NCBI GenBank assembly: GCA_021018995.1
Contig: CM037593.1
Location: forward strand, 42,111,810-42,175,809
Length of the DNA: 64,000 nt
Direction of reading: 5' to 3'
DNA from: Chloranthus sessilifolius
Taxonomy: Eukaryota > Streptophyta > Magnoliopsida > Chloranthales > Chloranthaceae
Both the position numbers and the translations under genes were made by a program. This document shows, in pieces, positions 1 through 12,033 of the stretch. Below the pieces are notes generated by a model. It had not been told where the DNA came from. It was given only the letters and a program-made list of their open reading frames with translations, and did not search any database. Each line of letters starts with the position of its first letter. The first letter of the stretch is position 1.

Positions 1-300
1 ATAAAGCGATGGGAGTAATTTTGAGACAATATGAAGAAGACCGCAAGAGAGAGAAGGCTATCTACTACCTAAGTAGGACGATGATTGAGTACGAGCAAAA
101 ATACACGTCAATGGAGAAAACCTGCCTCACACTAGTGTGGGCCTTGACAAAATTACGACACTACTTCGGAGCACAAGATATTAGTACTAGCACGCATGGA
201 CCCTCTGAAGTACATCTTCGAGAAGCCCGCTACCTCCGGGATGATCACTTGCTGACATATGCTACTACAAGAGTTTGACATCACCTATGTCATGTAAAAA
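1..300 (+). pseudogene. Tat-L pol: end of RT and RNase H (RNase H1-like) fragment
   Basis: The first 90 codons read KAMGVILRQYEED, then a segment with AIYYLSRTM and YTSMEKTCLTLVWALTKLRHY. This is the classic Ty3/gypsy RNase H order: AMGVxLxQ, then AIYYLSRTL, then Y.xxEKxCLALVWAxxKLRHY. It is the direct continuation of the domain that the right edge of the window enters in Tat-3. The reading frame breaks near position 278. The expected TDHxPLKYIF segment is scrambled, so the domain is inactive. A fragment of a dead element; family call is firm. Confidence 0.85.
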
Positions 301-800
301 TCAATTAAAGGACAAGCAATCACCGATTATCTCGCAGACCTCCCACTTCCAAGCAATGAGCCCGTACACATTGACTTCCCCAATGAAGGCCTACTCACTA
401 TCCACAACGAAGAGCCCAATAAAACATCGTGGACCCTCTACTTCGACGGTGCTCTCAACCACAAAGGAAAAGGCATCGGGATAGTCCTGCTAAGCCCAGA
501 AGGAGTTGTCATACCTAAAGCCTTTCAACTAGACTCCCCGTCACTAATAATGTTGTAGAGTATGAAGCCTTCATAGCCTTACTACGAGCAACATTGTAAT
601 TAGGCGTCAAGCAGTTGAAAACTATCGGCGACTCCAAACTCATAATATCACAAGTCATCGAAGAATGGAAGACCAAGGAGAGAAGACTGATGGCATACCT
701 AGAGATAGCTCAGTACTTGATAAAGTAGTTTGAGAGAATTTCTTTCACACACATCCCTAGACTAGAAAATGAGCACGTGGATTCCCTTGCCACATTACTC
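301..800 (+). pseudogene. Tat-L pol: second RNase-H-like domain (Tat hallmark), broken
   Basis: From about 420 the frame reads WTLYFDGALNHKGKGIGIVL followed by SPEGVVIPKAFQL. This matches the W.LYFDGAxNxxGxGxGIVLxSPEG start of the second RNase H domain that Tat-lineage elements carry after the ordinary one. The D of FDGA would be the first catalytic Asp. Downstream pieces (EYEA-like, GDSKL-like, ISQV-like) are spread over several frames with stops near 556 and 597. Known role in the family: extra RNase H next to integrase in the polyprotein. Here it is non-functional. Confidence 0.75.
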
Positions 801-1109
801 TCAGTCATCCAGATAGCCGTCGGACAGAGTACAAAGGCCTTCTTCATCAAAAAGCTGATAGTGCCCGCACACGAGCTACCATGGATAGTTAAGCGAAAAC
901 TACCAATCCTCCCCAGGGCCTGAGAACGAAACAAAATAATTACGCTGGGAAACCCTGTCAAAATAGAGGTTGCCCTCACAACCTTCAGATTCGAGAAATC
1001 ACTGACCGATGATGGACAACCATGGTACTTCGACATATGGAACTTCTTGAAGTATCAAAATGTCCCTCCATACGCCACGAAGATTGAGTGAAAGACTATA
1101 AGAAATTGA

Positions 1110-2300
1110 TGTGCCAGATTCTACATCTCAGGCGAGATACTAGATAAGAAATCCTTCACCAGAGGAGTACTGCTCCGATGCGTTATGACAATCGAAGGAT
1201 AATACATCATCAGAGAAGCACACAATAGTTCTTGCGGCGCCCACGCTAGTAGACAAAGACTCATAGATCAAATCATACGACAAGGCTACTTCTGGCCAAC
1301 AATGATAAGAGATTACCACCTCTACGTCCAATGTTGTAAACAACGCCAAGAGCACGCTGCGCTTATCAAAGCCCCATCAGCTGCATTGAACCCTACAACT
1401 TCACCATGGCCATTCTCGATGTGAGCCTTTGATATCATCAAACCCTTCACAGACACCGTTGGGAACACTCATAAGCACGCGTTCATACTCATTGTGACCA
1501 AATGTTATACCAAATGGGCAAAAGTTGAATCTTACGTCATAATCATCACTTTGACACTCGTAAAGTTTATCATTTGGAACATCATCACCAGATTTGGAGT
1601 ACCCAAGATGTTTATCATCGACAACGGACCATAATTCATTACAGAGAAGATGAAGAAGCTATGTAAGAAATTTGGCATTGATCTACACCACTCATCACTG
1701 TTCTACCCTTAAGGCAATGGACAAGCAGAAGCCACAAACAAAATGCTGATCCAAATTCTAAAATGAACAGTAGAGATGAGCAATGGAGCTGACTAGCTTA
1801 AACGACTACCAGAAGCACTCTGGGCCTATAGAACTTCTATTCGAATGGCCACTGGCCAAACTCCTTACTCCTCACCTACGGGATGGAGGCAGCCCTACCA
1901 TACGAGATACAGGTACCATCACTATGAATCTAACTTGATGATGAGCTATCCTTAGACGAGAGGAGAATTACTCTACTCACTGAGCTATAACAACTTGATG
2001 AGACACGTCTAAGGGCAGCTGATCACACGCAAGTGTACCAAGGAGAATGGCCAAAGCTTATGATAAGAAAGTCCTTGAACGAACCTTCAACATTGGAGAA
2101 TTAGTCTTTAAGAAAATCATGCCCTCCAAACACGCTCATCCAAAAGGGAAGCTGAAACCAAACTAGGAGGGCCCATATGTTATAGTAGCCGCATACCCCG
2201 AGCATGTATACAAACTGGTGAACAAAGACGAGGAAGAACTCCCCAGCCCTTAGAACGCTATGTATCTTAGAAAATACTCTCCTTAACCCTGTGATCATCA
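1110..2300 (+). pseudogene. Tat-L pol: integrase, broken
   Basis: Zinc-binding HHCC part at about 1205-1350: a REAHNSSCGAHASRQ-like stretch gives the two histidines, then GYFWPTM and a VQCCKQRQ cysteine pair. The core follows: first Asp region AFDIIKPF near 1425, HAFILIVTKCYTKWAKVE near 1473, second Asp in FIIDNGP near 1615, and the Glu in GNGQAEATNK near 1712-1742. An ALWAYRTS segment lies near 1815, and the C-terminal part runs to EEGPYVIVAA-like sequence near 2170. At least five in-frame stops (for example after FIIDNGP and before GNGQAEA) make it a pseudogene. Role in the family: insertion of element DNA into chromosomes. Confidence 0.8.
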
Positions 2301-3080
2301 CATCCCGTAACCAAATACTTATATCTACTGCCCCCGTAGTTGTCACGACTCATTCATTGGTCGTACGCCTTCAATTCTTAAAGAATCCTTAAGACTTCTG
2401 ATTTACTGCCCACCCTTTTTTGAGCAATTTGATCAAAGGACTAGTGACATACCTGACCTCTTTCAAAAGCATAAGTAACACCCTATTCTTATCCCTTTTT
2501 TCCCACCATTGGAGGAGACGTCAGAGCGCAGAAAAATGGAGATGCTAGGTTTAATCAAAACTCACCATTCTTGTATTACCAGGTTGCTTTCGAAAAAAAA
2601 ATACATACACAAAAAAAAATCAAGTGAGAGCAATACGACGAATGAACCAGTCAATGAGCTCAAGGAAGCATACGTAGGCCGTGAGGATGCCCCTGATAAC
2701 TCTACTAGGAACGTATAAGTAAGCTGTGAGGGAATCCCTGATATCCCCATACTACTAGATGTCATCGTAAGGTGGCGGGAGGAGGACAAACTCCTACTAA
2801 CCATAGAATGTGAGACTTTGATGGTGCTGAAACATGACGAAGGGCTCAATCATGGCACCCCATATCCCCTATGAGAAAAAGACTGTTACTCATCTCTTTT
2901 AGTAGCCGTCAGATACAAACTATTCCCCAACATCATTGAGCCTTATCCCTCTTTCACCTTTTCTTTCATTTTTAGACGATAAATCGAAAGCCTCTAAAGA
3001 TATTCCTAGAACTGAAATCGAAAACTGGTGAATGGCAACTGATGCAATCACTTATTATGCACCACACACCCTCCATAATA
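2300..3080 (+). other. Tat-L spacer between integrase and the antisense gene block
   Basis: No recognisable domain. A 69-codon open frame at 2509-2718 is Lys/Glu/Asn-rich and unlike known families; I do not call it a gene. Clear similarity to Tat-R on the opposite strand starts near 3050-3080 (pairs with about 54720). Left of that there is no partner in the window, because Tat-3 interrupts Tat-R at 54761. Confidence 0.5.
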
Positions 3081-3420
3081 ATGACTACGGGATAGGATGA
3101 CCACTATGAAAGGTAGACCCCAATATACGGCTGAAATGATAAAATACCTCTCTGGTTCGATGACAATATCAAAGAACTCTTCTTCAGGACTAACTCCCCA
3201 AGTACATATGACTCCCTGTGGCCCCAAAGTACTCGTTAAAAGTTTAGAAAAGCTCCATTGCACCTCGACACTGGGGCATTTATTTTCAGAGGAAGAATCA
3301 CATTAAAGGCTCTCGCTTGCCCATAAAGAAGATGCAGAATAATGAAGTTACCACCCGAGGAATGATACCGAGGATACTACGCTGCCGATTCTACCACGCT
3401 CTTACACTAGGGCATTTTTT
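3048..3420 (-). other. Conserved stretch beyond the 3' end of antisense gene C (left copy)
   Basis: Read on the - strand it is collinear with 54430-54720 of the right copy: a TGCATCTTCTTTATGG stretch, then GCCCNAGTGTCGAGGTGCAATGGAGCTTTT, then a decayed remainder. A 71-codon open frame (3263 to 3048) exists in the left copy only; the right copy has no matching frame, so coding is doubtful. It may be 3' flank of gene C or an internal boundary of the element. Confidence 0.45.
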
Positions 3421-3783
3421 CATGTTATTAGCTTTTTTTTTAGTTATTTGCTCTCCCTGTTGCATTATTTTCATTTTCTTGTAATTGAGTAGCCAACTAT
3501 ATATATATATATCTTTTGCTACCAGACCCCGGCCTGAGACACTTCCCCCCTTGACAATCAACAAGGGGAGAAATAAAATTACCAACAACCTTACACTTCC
3601 TGTGCAGATACAAAGTAACCTTCAACTATTACTGGGCCAGCTCAGGAAGCATCCAAGTCCCAATAACAGCTGATGGCACCGGAAGCAGGAGTCAAAATGC
3701 ATAAGACAACCAAAAGGAAAAGAAAAAAAAGCAAGGCCAGGTACATCTGAACCAAAAGAACTCTATATATATCAAAATTTTCC

Positions 3784-3820
3784 TTTACATCTATCACCGG
3801 AGGCATACCCCCTGTATACA
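3784..3820 (-). promoter_or_regulatory. Shared 3'-end motif of unit C, left copy
   Basis: On the - strand it reads TACAGGGGGTATGCC then TCCGGTGATAGATGTAAA. The same TATGCCNCCGGTGAnNnnTGTAA core closes units A and B and all three right-copy units, always downstream of the coding or transcribed part. A role in 3'-end formation is inference. Confidence 0.4.
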
Positions 3821-4021
3821 TAATAAACACAAAAAATACAAAGAAAAAGTTACACACCACTACTCCCTATGCTGCCTCTGGGATGGTCGGTCACCGCTAT
3901 CTCCAGTATCATCGGCCCGGAGGCCAGGAGTCTGATCCTCTGAAAGCACGATCCCGGCACCCGGAGTCAGCGAACAATCCCAAGGGATGAAAGGCCCTGC
4001 AATTGAACCCCCCTCACTCGC

Positions 4022-4429
4022 CTAACTAATAGTCCGCCTGGACCGAGAGTGAGAAGGACCCCTAGCAAGTAACTCTTGAATGATGGAGTCCTCCTCAACA
4101 TAGTCCTTGACACGCTCACATATCATACGAAGAGCCTGCTCAGCCTGGGAGCATGTGGCCATCGAATCTGATCGGGCGAGATTACCAACCATCCCATGCA
4201 CCCCACGCTCACTCCTCGCCAGAGGATACAGCAGTCGATCCATCATCGCCTGCATCTCTACCCACACCATCCCCTGTGCTACCTCTATCACCTCTGTCTG
4301 AGTCCCCTGTATGGCAATCATCTTGACGAGCAGATCCTGGCGACTATATGCATCACCAAGAACCTGCCTCACCCCGGGAGTGGTGCTCGCTCGCGCCACC
4401 TCTAGACGCGACTCCTCTAGCTGACGAGC
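4022..4429 (-). CDS. Gene C left, terminal exon 10 (open to its stop)
   Basis: The acceptor is ATGCAG before 4429; the frame stays open for about 136 codons to a TAG at 4022-4024. It begins ARQLEESRLEVARA and holds EMQAMMDRLLYPLARSE and SQAEQALRMICERVKDYVEE, a Glu/Gln/Arg-rich sequence with heptad-like spacing of Leu, suggesting coiled coil, ending in a basic SHSRSRRTIS. The right-copy partner (53373 on) is alignable: ELEQSHLEMQ and AEMQAMIELLQHELRE are the counterparts, but it has stops. An upstream in-frame ATG at 4439 lies in the intron and is probably not used. Confidence 0.55.
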   Translation of the reverse strand, partial: ARQLEESRLEVARASTTPGVRQVLGDAYSRQDLLVKMIAIQGTQTEVIEVAQGMVWVEMQAMMDRLLYPLARSERGVHGMVGNLARSDSMATCSQAEQALRMICERVKDYVEEDSIIQELLARGPSHSRSRRTIS

Positions 4430-5108
4430 CTGCATGACCACACCAAGTCAAGAAAAACCAATATATATTTGCAGAGGAAGGGAAAGTTGAAGAGAAGAGA
4501 AGCACACCAGATCCATGTTCTCCCAAAGGAGGCGCTCAACGGTCGCAACAGTCATCGGATCGGCGGGAGGCGCTAAAGGAACAACAAACATGGACGACTA
4601 CAATGTGAACAAATAGTTATATTAGATAACCTTAAGCCTAAAAATGATAATGAATAGACCATAACTTCACTAATTAAAACATACCTAAGTAGGAACGGGA
4701 GTAGACGCCTAAGGAGGAGCCTCAGGAGCAGAGTCAGAATAACCTGCACGTAAACAATATCAATACACACAAAACTTATTAGCAAACAAAATAAATACCA
4801 AACAAACTATACATGAATAAATTATACCTAACTCTCTGGGCATAAAGAGGTGACAGTTGCCTCCCTCGTTTGGAGATCCTTACCAAGACGATGCTGAAAA
4901 TTCATAACACATGACATCAACAAACTGCTAAAATAATATAAAGTCAGATAACCCAGAGATCGAAGAGGCTCACCCAATGCTCTAGCTCAACCTAGAGCTA
5001 AGCCATCGCCGGATCCTCCCGACTAGAAGAGGCGACCGAAGATGGATCAAACGTCAGAGCTGGATCTCCAATAGCGGCAAGCTCCGCTCTCTACGTGTAT
5101 CAATAAGC

Positions 5109-7648
5109 ACATCTGTTGGTGTACACTTTTTCTGGGTTCCTCTCGGTTCCTGTTGAATGAGTGGCTTCCAATTCTGTGGTGGACTCTAGCAATGTGGCAT
5201 TTAGAATGGTTAAGATAAAAATAAATAATAATGAAAAGGAGTTTTCTAGGAAGATTCCTAGTTTATTGCGATCGCCAGCTGTAAATATTTATCGAAGCTG
5301 CAACACATCAATGATCACGCTTAAGAGCGGGTATGGGTTACTTCTATGCTGAATCGTCTGCCTGCGAACGTCAGCAATAGTCTTTTTCTTAATTTAGATA
5401 GTTTAATTTTCCTTTTATTTCCCGTTGTGGTTGTAGTTCCAGTCAGTTTAGACTTTCCTGATTCTATTGTGAGCTTGGTTATATATAAGTTTATTCTAAT
5501 CCTATTAATAGTCCAGTTAATGTTAATTCCCTAATTTCATTAGAAGTCTAATTAATATTATTTTCCTAATCTTATTAGAAGTCTAATTAATATTAGTGTC
5601 TAGTAATACTAAAAGTCCAATTAATTTCAGTCTCCTATTGGTACAAGGAGTGCACATGTACTAGTTTCGGTGACACTTTAGTTAGTTTGGACATGTTCAA
5701 TTCTACTGAGATTCTAAGCATAGCAAGTATACCAGTTGTATTGGAATTCTCATTAAATCAAGTGTACTAATTGTATCAAAATTCTTACTAAGGCAATTAT
5801 AACAGTCCTACTAGAATTCTGATTGGGATAAAAAAAGTGATTTTAATTAAATTCTAATTTAAGCAAAGGAATTAATATTATTGAGATCTAATTAAAAACA
5901 AGTAAATTGATTTTTATCAGAATCTAATTGAGATAGATAAACTAATTTTATTAAAATTCTAATTAAAGCAATGAATTAACTATACTAAAAATCCAATTAA
6001 AGTAATGAAATTAGTCATACTAAATTCTAATTGAAGCAAGGAATTAATCAATTAAATTCTGATTTAAAGGGATTAATCAGTCATACTAAGATTTAAGGCA
6101 CTTAATTAATTAAACATGTTGAAATACAATAAACCTACTAATTAACTATACTAAAAGGATGAAACAAAAGAAATTAATTAATTCTAAAATTCTTAAAAAA
6201 AGGGGTTTTGGGCCCGCTATGCTAAGGAGGATTGGCCTCGTTCCCGAGTATCCTCCATAAGCTCCCTTGGCAAATTGGATGGATGAGATTAAAGATAGAT
6301 TGAATTTAGATTGTGAAATAATATTTTTAGGCTTTTCAGAGTTGATTTCAAAATAATAATCATGAATTAAATTGGGAACTAAGATTATAGAAGATAAAAT
6401 TAATGTTTAGGATTTTTGAAAGTATTAAAAATAGGGAATTAAAACTATAATTTAAATTCTTAGGACTGTATTCGGGTTCGAAATCAGAAAATCAGGCCGT
6501 ATGATTAAGGACTGGTTCTGAATCGAAGGATTAGAACCAAAAATTAATGATAGGACTGTAGATTAAGATTTTAGAACAGAATTAGAGCCTAGGATCGGTG
6601 TATCAGACCGTTAGATTAAGGACTGGTTCTAGAAACTGAGAACTAGAACCATATATAGAGAATTTCGGTCCGAAAAGGATGCTACGGTCTAAGACTGAAA
6701 AAAAAATTAAAAAAATTCCTAGATCTAGAGATTAGAAGCTATGGCTGGAGACTAAAAGATTAAATCCTTACCTAAGGGTCGGGGCAGCAGAGAGAAATCT
6801 CAAAGATTAGAAGCTTGAATCTCGAAACCATGATTAAGGTGCTCTATGGATTGGTCCTTGGAGTTCTCCAGTTTCGGAATTCGTTCTCTCTCGAAAATTC
6901 TAGCCTTTTTTCATCCAACCACCTGTCTAATCTCTTGGGTGAATTAAGAAAAAAAATCTTTTATAGGTTTTTTTTCAATTACGCGCCCTTTTTCGGGCGT
7001 TTAATCAAATTGCACGCTAGTTTCCCGGCGCTTAATCGCTTTGAGTCGGTCACCGACTTAGTGAGCGATTGGCTGACTTGCTCAGTGAGTTTCCTAGTCC
7101 TAATAGCGTTAGGGCTAATTGCATGCTTAGTAGGACGTGCACAATCTAATTAAGCGTTTCTTCAGAAGAGCTCAATCAAGGAAACTTAAAGGTCAAGGAT
7201 AGTGAGACTAGGTCGGGCGTAGGCCAATTGTGCGTGGGTGATCTGGCATGCAATCCGATCGCGCATTCGATTTCAGGTGCATGATCGAGTCTCGATATGG
7301 TATGAGAAAGAAAGTCTGGTCTGAAAGGGGGACTGATTGCGTGTTTGTGGTCAGGCGTGCAATCGAATTATGCGCGGGGTTTCAGGCGCTTAATTCGGGG
7401 TTGTCCGGGTTTGGTCTCTAGTCTGAAATGCAAGATTATTATTTCAATCTGCATTCTGACTATATACTATTGCTTCAGTATATGGTCTCCCTATGTGGGG
7501 ATCTGAGCCACAGAGCTATTATTTCAGCCTGTGTTCAGCCATGTACTATTATTTCAGTGCATGGTTCCCATATCAGGGTTATAAGATCGAAGATTGCCGA
7601 ATAAATTTATATATTCCGAGAAGGCAAAATGGGGGTGTTTACAACATC
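5109..7648 (-). mobile_element. Tat solo LTR in intron 5 of left gene C
   Basis: The LTR proper is 5114-7643 (2530 bp). On the - strand it begins TGTAAACACCCCCATTTTGC and ends GTACACCAACA. It is flanked by a perfect 5-bp target duplication ACATC (5109-5113 and 7644-7648) with no internal element sequence, so it is a solo LTR left by LTR-LTR recombination. Inside on the - strand: GCGC/AATT-rich U3 (7000-7500), TATA box ACCTATAAAAG near 6958-6967, leader, a GC-rich conserved block (6187-6275) and an AT-rich quasi-repeat part (5480-6180). The matching position in the right copy is empty, which confirms a late insertion. Confidence 0.93.
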
Positions 7649-7798
7649 ATACCTGGCAAGTTTACAATGCTAACAACTAATAAGACCAAACCAATAGGGA
7701 CACTCACTAATTGACCAACCTCAAAATGTAGGCTAGCCGCTACCTCCCGGTCAGCCTGCTGTTGACTGTGATAGGACTTAAGCAATGCCGCCTGATGA

Positions 7799-7821
7799 GT
7801 GACCTCTCTCTCTCTCTCAGT
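7799..7821. repeat. (CT)n microsatellite inside gene C exon 5
   Basis: CT repeats on the + strand; on the - strand they code an ERERE stretch at the start of exon 5 of the left gene C. Confidence 0.7.
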
Positions 7822-7905
7822 CTGACGAACAAGAAACAAATAAGACTATCAAGCTAAGATGACTAGAAATAGAAATGAATAAAACTCATAAACAATTACA
7901 CTCAC

Positions 7906-8412
7906 CAGAGATCGCCGGGTCTCCGCCAGCTGAGCCCTTAGCCCATCTTCCGCCGCCCTAGCCCGAGCCACCTAGGTAGCCAGGGAGCCTAACATCTTCT
8001 CATCAGGACAAGGAGCATACCCCGTTTGCTCCATTGCCCTATGGAGGGCGTCCAAAGCTCCGCAAACACCTGCTGTAAGATGGCCCTGCTCTAGTGTGGC
8101 CAATTTCTCCCTCAATGCTGACGCCGACTCAAGACCGTCGACAGCAAAAGAGCCACTCCTGTGAAATGGATGTGTGAAGAGGCACCCACCGCTAAATGCC
8201 TCGAACCATCTCACAAACTCTCGGGGCATAAGTCTCATCGTGTGCCCCCGTCACCCTGGTCCCCCTAGCTCTGAAATCCTCCATCTGATCTACCATCCAT
8301 CTTGCAAAGTCCCTACCAGGGGGACCCATATATCCACATCAAGGAAGGGCCGGCCAGTCTGAATCACTGGCAAATTGGCGTCCTCCCCAGCCGCGTAAGG
8401 CCTCCAAATCAC
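7906..8412 (-). CDS. Gene C left, exon 4 (end of PMD-like domain, start of tail)
   Basis: The acceptor CTATAG precedes 8412, and the donor GTGAGT follows 7906. It opens VIWRPYAAGED; a WRPY at this point is typical of plant-mobile-domain proteins. A frame break and a deletion follow: the block containing FEKVERIHF...RQLGLPQGVP in the right copy is missing here. The second half is open: REFVRWFEAFSGGCLFTHPF, then SASALREKLATLEQGHL, ALDALHRAMEQTG and PDEKMLGSLAT. These match the right copy at 52.2-52.5 kb at most positions, so the tail was protein-coding when the copies diverged. Confidence 0.6.
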
Positions 8413-8745
8413 CTATAGTCAAACGAGCAAACTCGTTAGTAAAACCCTAGGACCCAAAACAAAGGCACGTCCGAAATATGGACAACACATACCTAACCCG
8501 CATGCATGCCCTCAAAAAGACCTCGTGCAGTTTAAAGTTTCGAAGACCAACGGCGATGCCTTAGCGCCATCCTCCATACGGGAATCGGCAGGAACGTGAA
8601 AGTGATCTTCGTCGAGACCCGCGGGTGAAGGAAAGTGAAGTGATCTTACACCCAAAACTAGAACACACAAAATGCCAAAACAATCACTACAATGAAAGAC
8701 TGGACAACAAGGAGCTCATAACGCTAACAATTAACTAAAACTCAC

Positions 8746-9431
8746 CTGGAGAAAAGGAAAGAAGCCCCCGATGGTGGAGCTGCTCATAGATATGCGCCAA
8801 TGCGTCTGCACCCCAAGCATCAATTGGGACCTGGTCCAGATCCCCAAGAAGTCTTAAAAATAATTTGGTAACGCATCCCCGTGTCGAGGAAGAAAAGAGC
8901 ACTGCACCAAAAATCCCCGAAGCACCCTACCCGCTGCCAATCTCGGCTCATCCACGGGCTCCCGATGCCCCATCACCTCGCAACGTTCCTCAAACAACAC
9001 CCTCAGCTCTGAATGGCTTCTCGAAGGAACGAATCCGCTGGCAAAAGTTTCAAAAAACTAGGTGACTCAGACCATCCTTGGCCTTGACCACTAGACCAAT
9101 AGGCGACACCCAAAATCTCGGCGCATACTCTCAGGTAGTCCCCCGCCATCTGCCTCGTGATTGGCTCCCCCTCGAATCGAAGACTAGTGATGCGGACCCA
9201 GTCCTCTGGGGTCGGCAGCAACATCCCAACTGGGAAAAGCAGCACCTGCTGCTCCTCCCTCCACCTCTCCAGAATCGTCGCGATCAGACTGCGGTCAACC
9301 TGAAAAGGCTCCAACTCTAGAATTGGCCCAAAGTCGAAAGACGCCAATTGCGCCCGTTGGAACTCAAGCAAGGCATGATACCATGTATGGGACTCAGACC
9401 ATGCCGTGCTGATAGCCAGCTGCGGAGGCTC
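8746..9431 (-). CDS. Gene C left, exon 2 (N-terminal half of PMD-like domain)
   Basis: The acceptor TGGTAG lies before 9431; the donor GTGAGTTTTAG follows 8746. The frame is open for at least 140 codons from 9431: EPPQLAISTAWSES, FGPILELEPFQVDRSLIATI, LERWREEQQVLLFPVGM, LLPTPEDWVRITSLRFEG, YLRVCAEILGVAYW. The TPEDWxxITSLxFxG segment corresponds to the T-x-x-DV-x-x-L-x-GL-x-x-G motif of plant mobile domains. After a frame slip near 9000 the tail reads LLGDLDQVPIDAWGADALAH, matching the LxDLxxVxxYxWGxAxLAxLYxxL signature of that family. The right copy (50795-51521) has the same order. Homology call is by motif reading only. Confidence 0.6.
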
Positions 9432-9971
9432 CTACCAAGCAATAAAGCGATAAAAAAGTAACATAAGACTAGCACCTACAACTACAACAAGACTAAAAAA
9501 ACCAAGTAGACCTAATGTTAAAACAATAAAACATATGATGAGCTACAACAACAGTCCATAATAGAGCACGCAAAACATGATGAAAATGAGATAAGAGCAA
9601 TAAAAGAAACGTGATCTAAAACTAGATACAATCATGATGCATGAATGCGCACACAATCAATAACAAATGAAGGTTCGACATAAATAAAAAAGGGGTTTCC
9701 AGATATTAAGAAGCCTATGTTATAACCTAAATGCCTAAGAAACGAAAGGAATTCTTGTTCACAGGTACCTACTTGGCCTCGTGCAAAGAACTCCTCCAAC
9801 GGGATGTGTGAGCACCCCTGACACTGAGCACCCTCATCCTTAGCATCCTCATCCTCGTCGACCTAACCAACCTCAGGTACCTCCTCCCTGACCACCACCT
9901 CAACACCCTCCTCCAAGGCACCAGCACTAGTCTGAACCTCAAAAGTCTCACCAACCTCCATCACTATCATC

Positions 9972-11815
9972 AGCTCTATTGAGAACTGGAAAATACCATT
10001 TTTCACCCCTTAATCTGGGCCTTGATAGACCCTTGAGAGAACTAAATAAGTGTTTTAAGTGCCTATGTTGCAGCTAACAATAAAGACAGGCTTAACCATA
10101 AAAGCAGCTTAAAAGTGCCAAAAAGATGACAATCCATGTCAGTCCAAAGAAAGGAAGTGAAGAAACAACCTCATCAACTGTTGAAAGGTCTAAAGTAAAG
10201 AGGCAAAGACCTGTAGGCGAAGCAGGGAACAATTCGAACAAAGAAATGCACTACAAAGTTCTTTTCGCAAAGAACCTGCACTTTTCGTAAAGAACCTTGA
10301 ACTCTGCGAAAAGGACTAAAACTCCAGGCATAGCTTTCGAAGAGCATCTGAACTCCTCGAAGAGAAGATTGAACTTTGCAAAAAGGTCCCCAAGCTTTGC
10401 GAATAGATCTCCAGAAGTTAGCTTTCTTTTGAAAAGGTCTCCAATCATGCGAAAAGAGCTTGAAGTCACAAGACTTGCGAAAAGACCCTTAAGCTCTGCA
10501 AAAGGTATTGAGATTCTATTCTTTAACAAGGGCAATTCATGTCTGCACGTCCCAATGCGTTTTAAAACCCAAGGACATTCGGAAGATTCGAGCACGAACC
10601 AAAGGCATATTCCACCCCATGAACACCCAAAATGAAATTACTTGGGAACTTCAAAAAGCTCAAACAGATTTTGAATTACATAGAATTGATGCCTCTGTTT
10701 CTGATTGGTGAACCAGATCAAGCATTTGATTGGCGAACAGATCCGGATCACGGTGCTCGACTCTATTGGTTGATCTGAGATCTATCCAATTACGATTGGT
10801 TGATACACATCCGAGCGGCTTAGGGAAAACTATAATAGACGAACCATTTGCCCAATTTGGGTATCCAGATTTTGAGTTTCATTTCTAATCCCCATTTCCC
10901 ATGCGACATGCCAATCCTTGTAATAGCCTACTTTGTACCGGCATTTGAGAGTCGTGAGATCTGCTTTGTAACTCAAAGGAGAGTTTGCATCAAGCATCCA
11001 AGGCAAATCAGAGTTAAGCCGTGCTCTGTAAATTGTAAGAATGAATTTTAAAAGGTTGCTGTAAGCTATGCATTCTCCATTGGACTCATGTCAAGGGTTC
11101 CCTCCGATCTCCTGAGTACATTAGACTCCTTTAGATTCATTGTTTTGCATGCGATTTCCCTTGATTCATTAATCCTGTAAGAATTAGTGTTGGTAACCTA
11201 GTACCTTACAGCATTTGTAGTGATGTTCCTGTTCTGAATTAAGGATTTGGATTGAAGACTATTGGATGGTTTGTGGCCATTAAAGTGGACAGACCATAGC
11301 CATAAGTGTAAGCCTAATCCTTGAATTAGATTTATCTCTCTTACATCTGTGCTTGTAGCCAAATAAAGATTGGATCACCTCTGCTGAGCTTCAGTTTTTC
11401 TCATTAGATTTCAAGGAACAAATCAGATTTAGATATTACTTCTCCATCTTTGTTTCAATCATTCCCCCAACTCGGATCTGGATCATTTCGTTAAAGTTTT
11501 CTTTGTTTTTAGTTAGTTAAACGTGACAAATTCAAACCTCTTATCAGTAATCTAGATAGGATAAGGAGCCAGATCTGGTAGCTCAGATCTGGAGGTTTAT
11601 CTTACATTTTAGACAAATTCTCTGTGGACGATCTTTCACTCACTTACTTTTAAAACTTGCTACAATTGGCCCTGATCTTGCAGGCTAATTCTCTTCTAAT
11701 TGTGCTGATATTTCTTTACTCTTTTTAATATTCTAGATTCAGTATAATTTAGCAGTTGCAAACCTGTTTTCAAAACACACATAAATCAAGCACACTAAGA
11801 AGCAACAACAAGCTC
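9972..11815 (+). mobile_element. Athila solo LTR inserted in exon 1 of left gene C
   Basis: The LTR is 9977-11810 (1834 bp), + orientation, starting TATTGAGAACTGG (ancestral TGTTGAGAACTAG) and ending in an AACACACATAAATCA...CAACAACA stretch, collinear with the LTRs of the full Athila at 29686-43989. A perfect target duplication AGCTC lies at 9972-9976 and 11811-11815. It carries the same blocks of short TTCGNAAAG-type repeats (10250-10510) as the other two LTR copies. It splits the first coding exon of gene C. Confidence 0.92.
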
Positions 11816-12033
11816 CACCTTCAAAACAGTCGTGTAAAGCTGGTCACTACCCTCGAACTCCATCTTGGAAGCAAGAGCTCAAAAAATTGGAAAGAACGAA
11901 AGAAACGACACCAGAAATGGACGGGTAAACAACAAGAAATCACGAAAACACGGAAATAGGAATGCAAGAAAGCAGGGAAGCAGAGAATTGAAGAAAAAAA
12001 TGGATAGCGCGGGTAGAAATGAAGACTCCTCAG

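Noticed and set aside
5480..6180. AT-rich quasi-repeats as a centromeric satellite
   Set aside because: The same block sits inside each Tat LTR at a fixed place, so it is LTR sequence.
10297..10635. Overlapping frames on both strands near 10.3-10.6 kb
   Set aside because: They lie in the Athila solo LTR, built of short TTCGNAAAG repeats; the same LTR part in the other two copies is not open.
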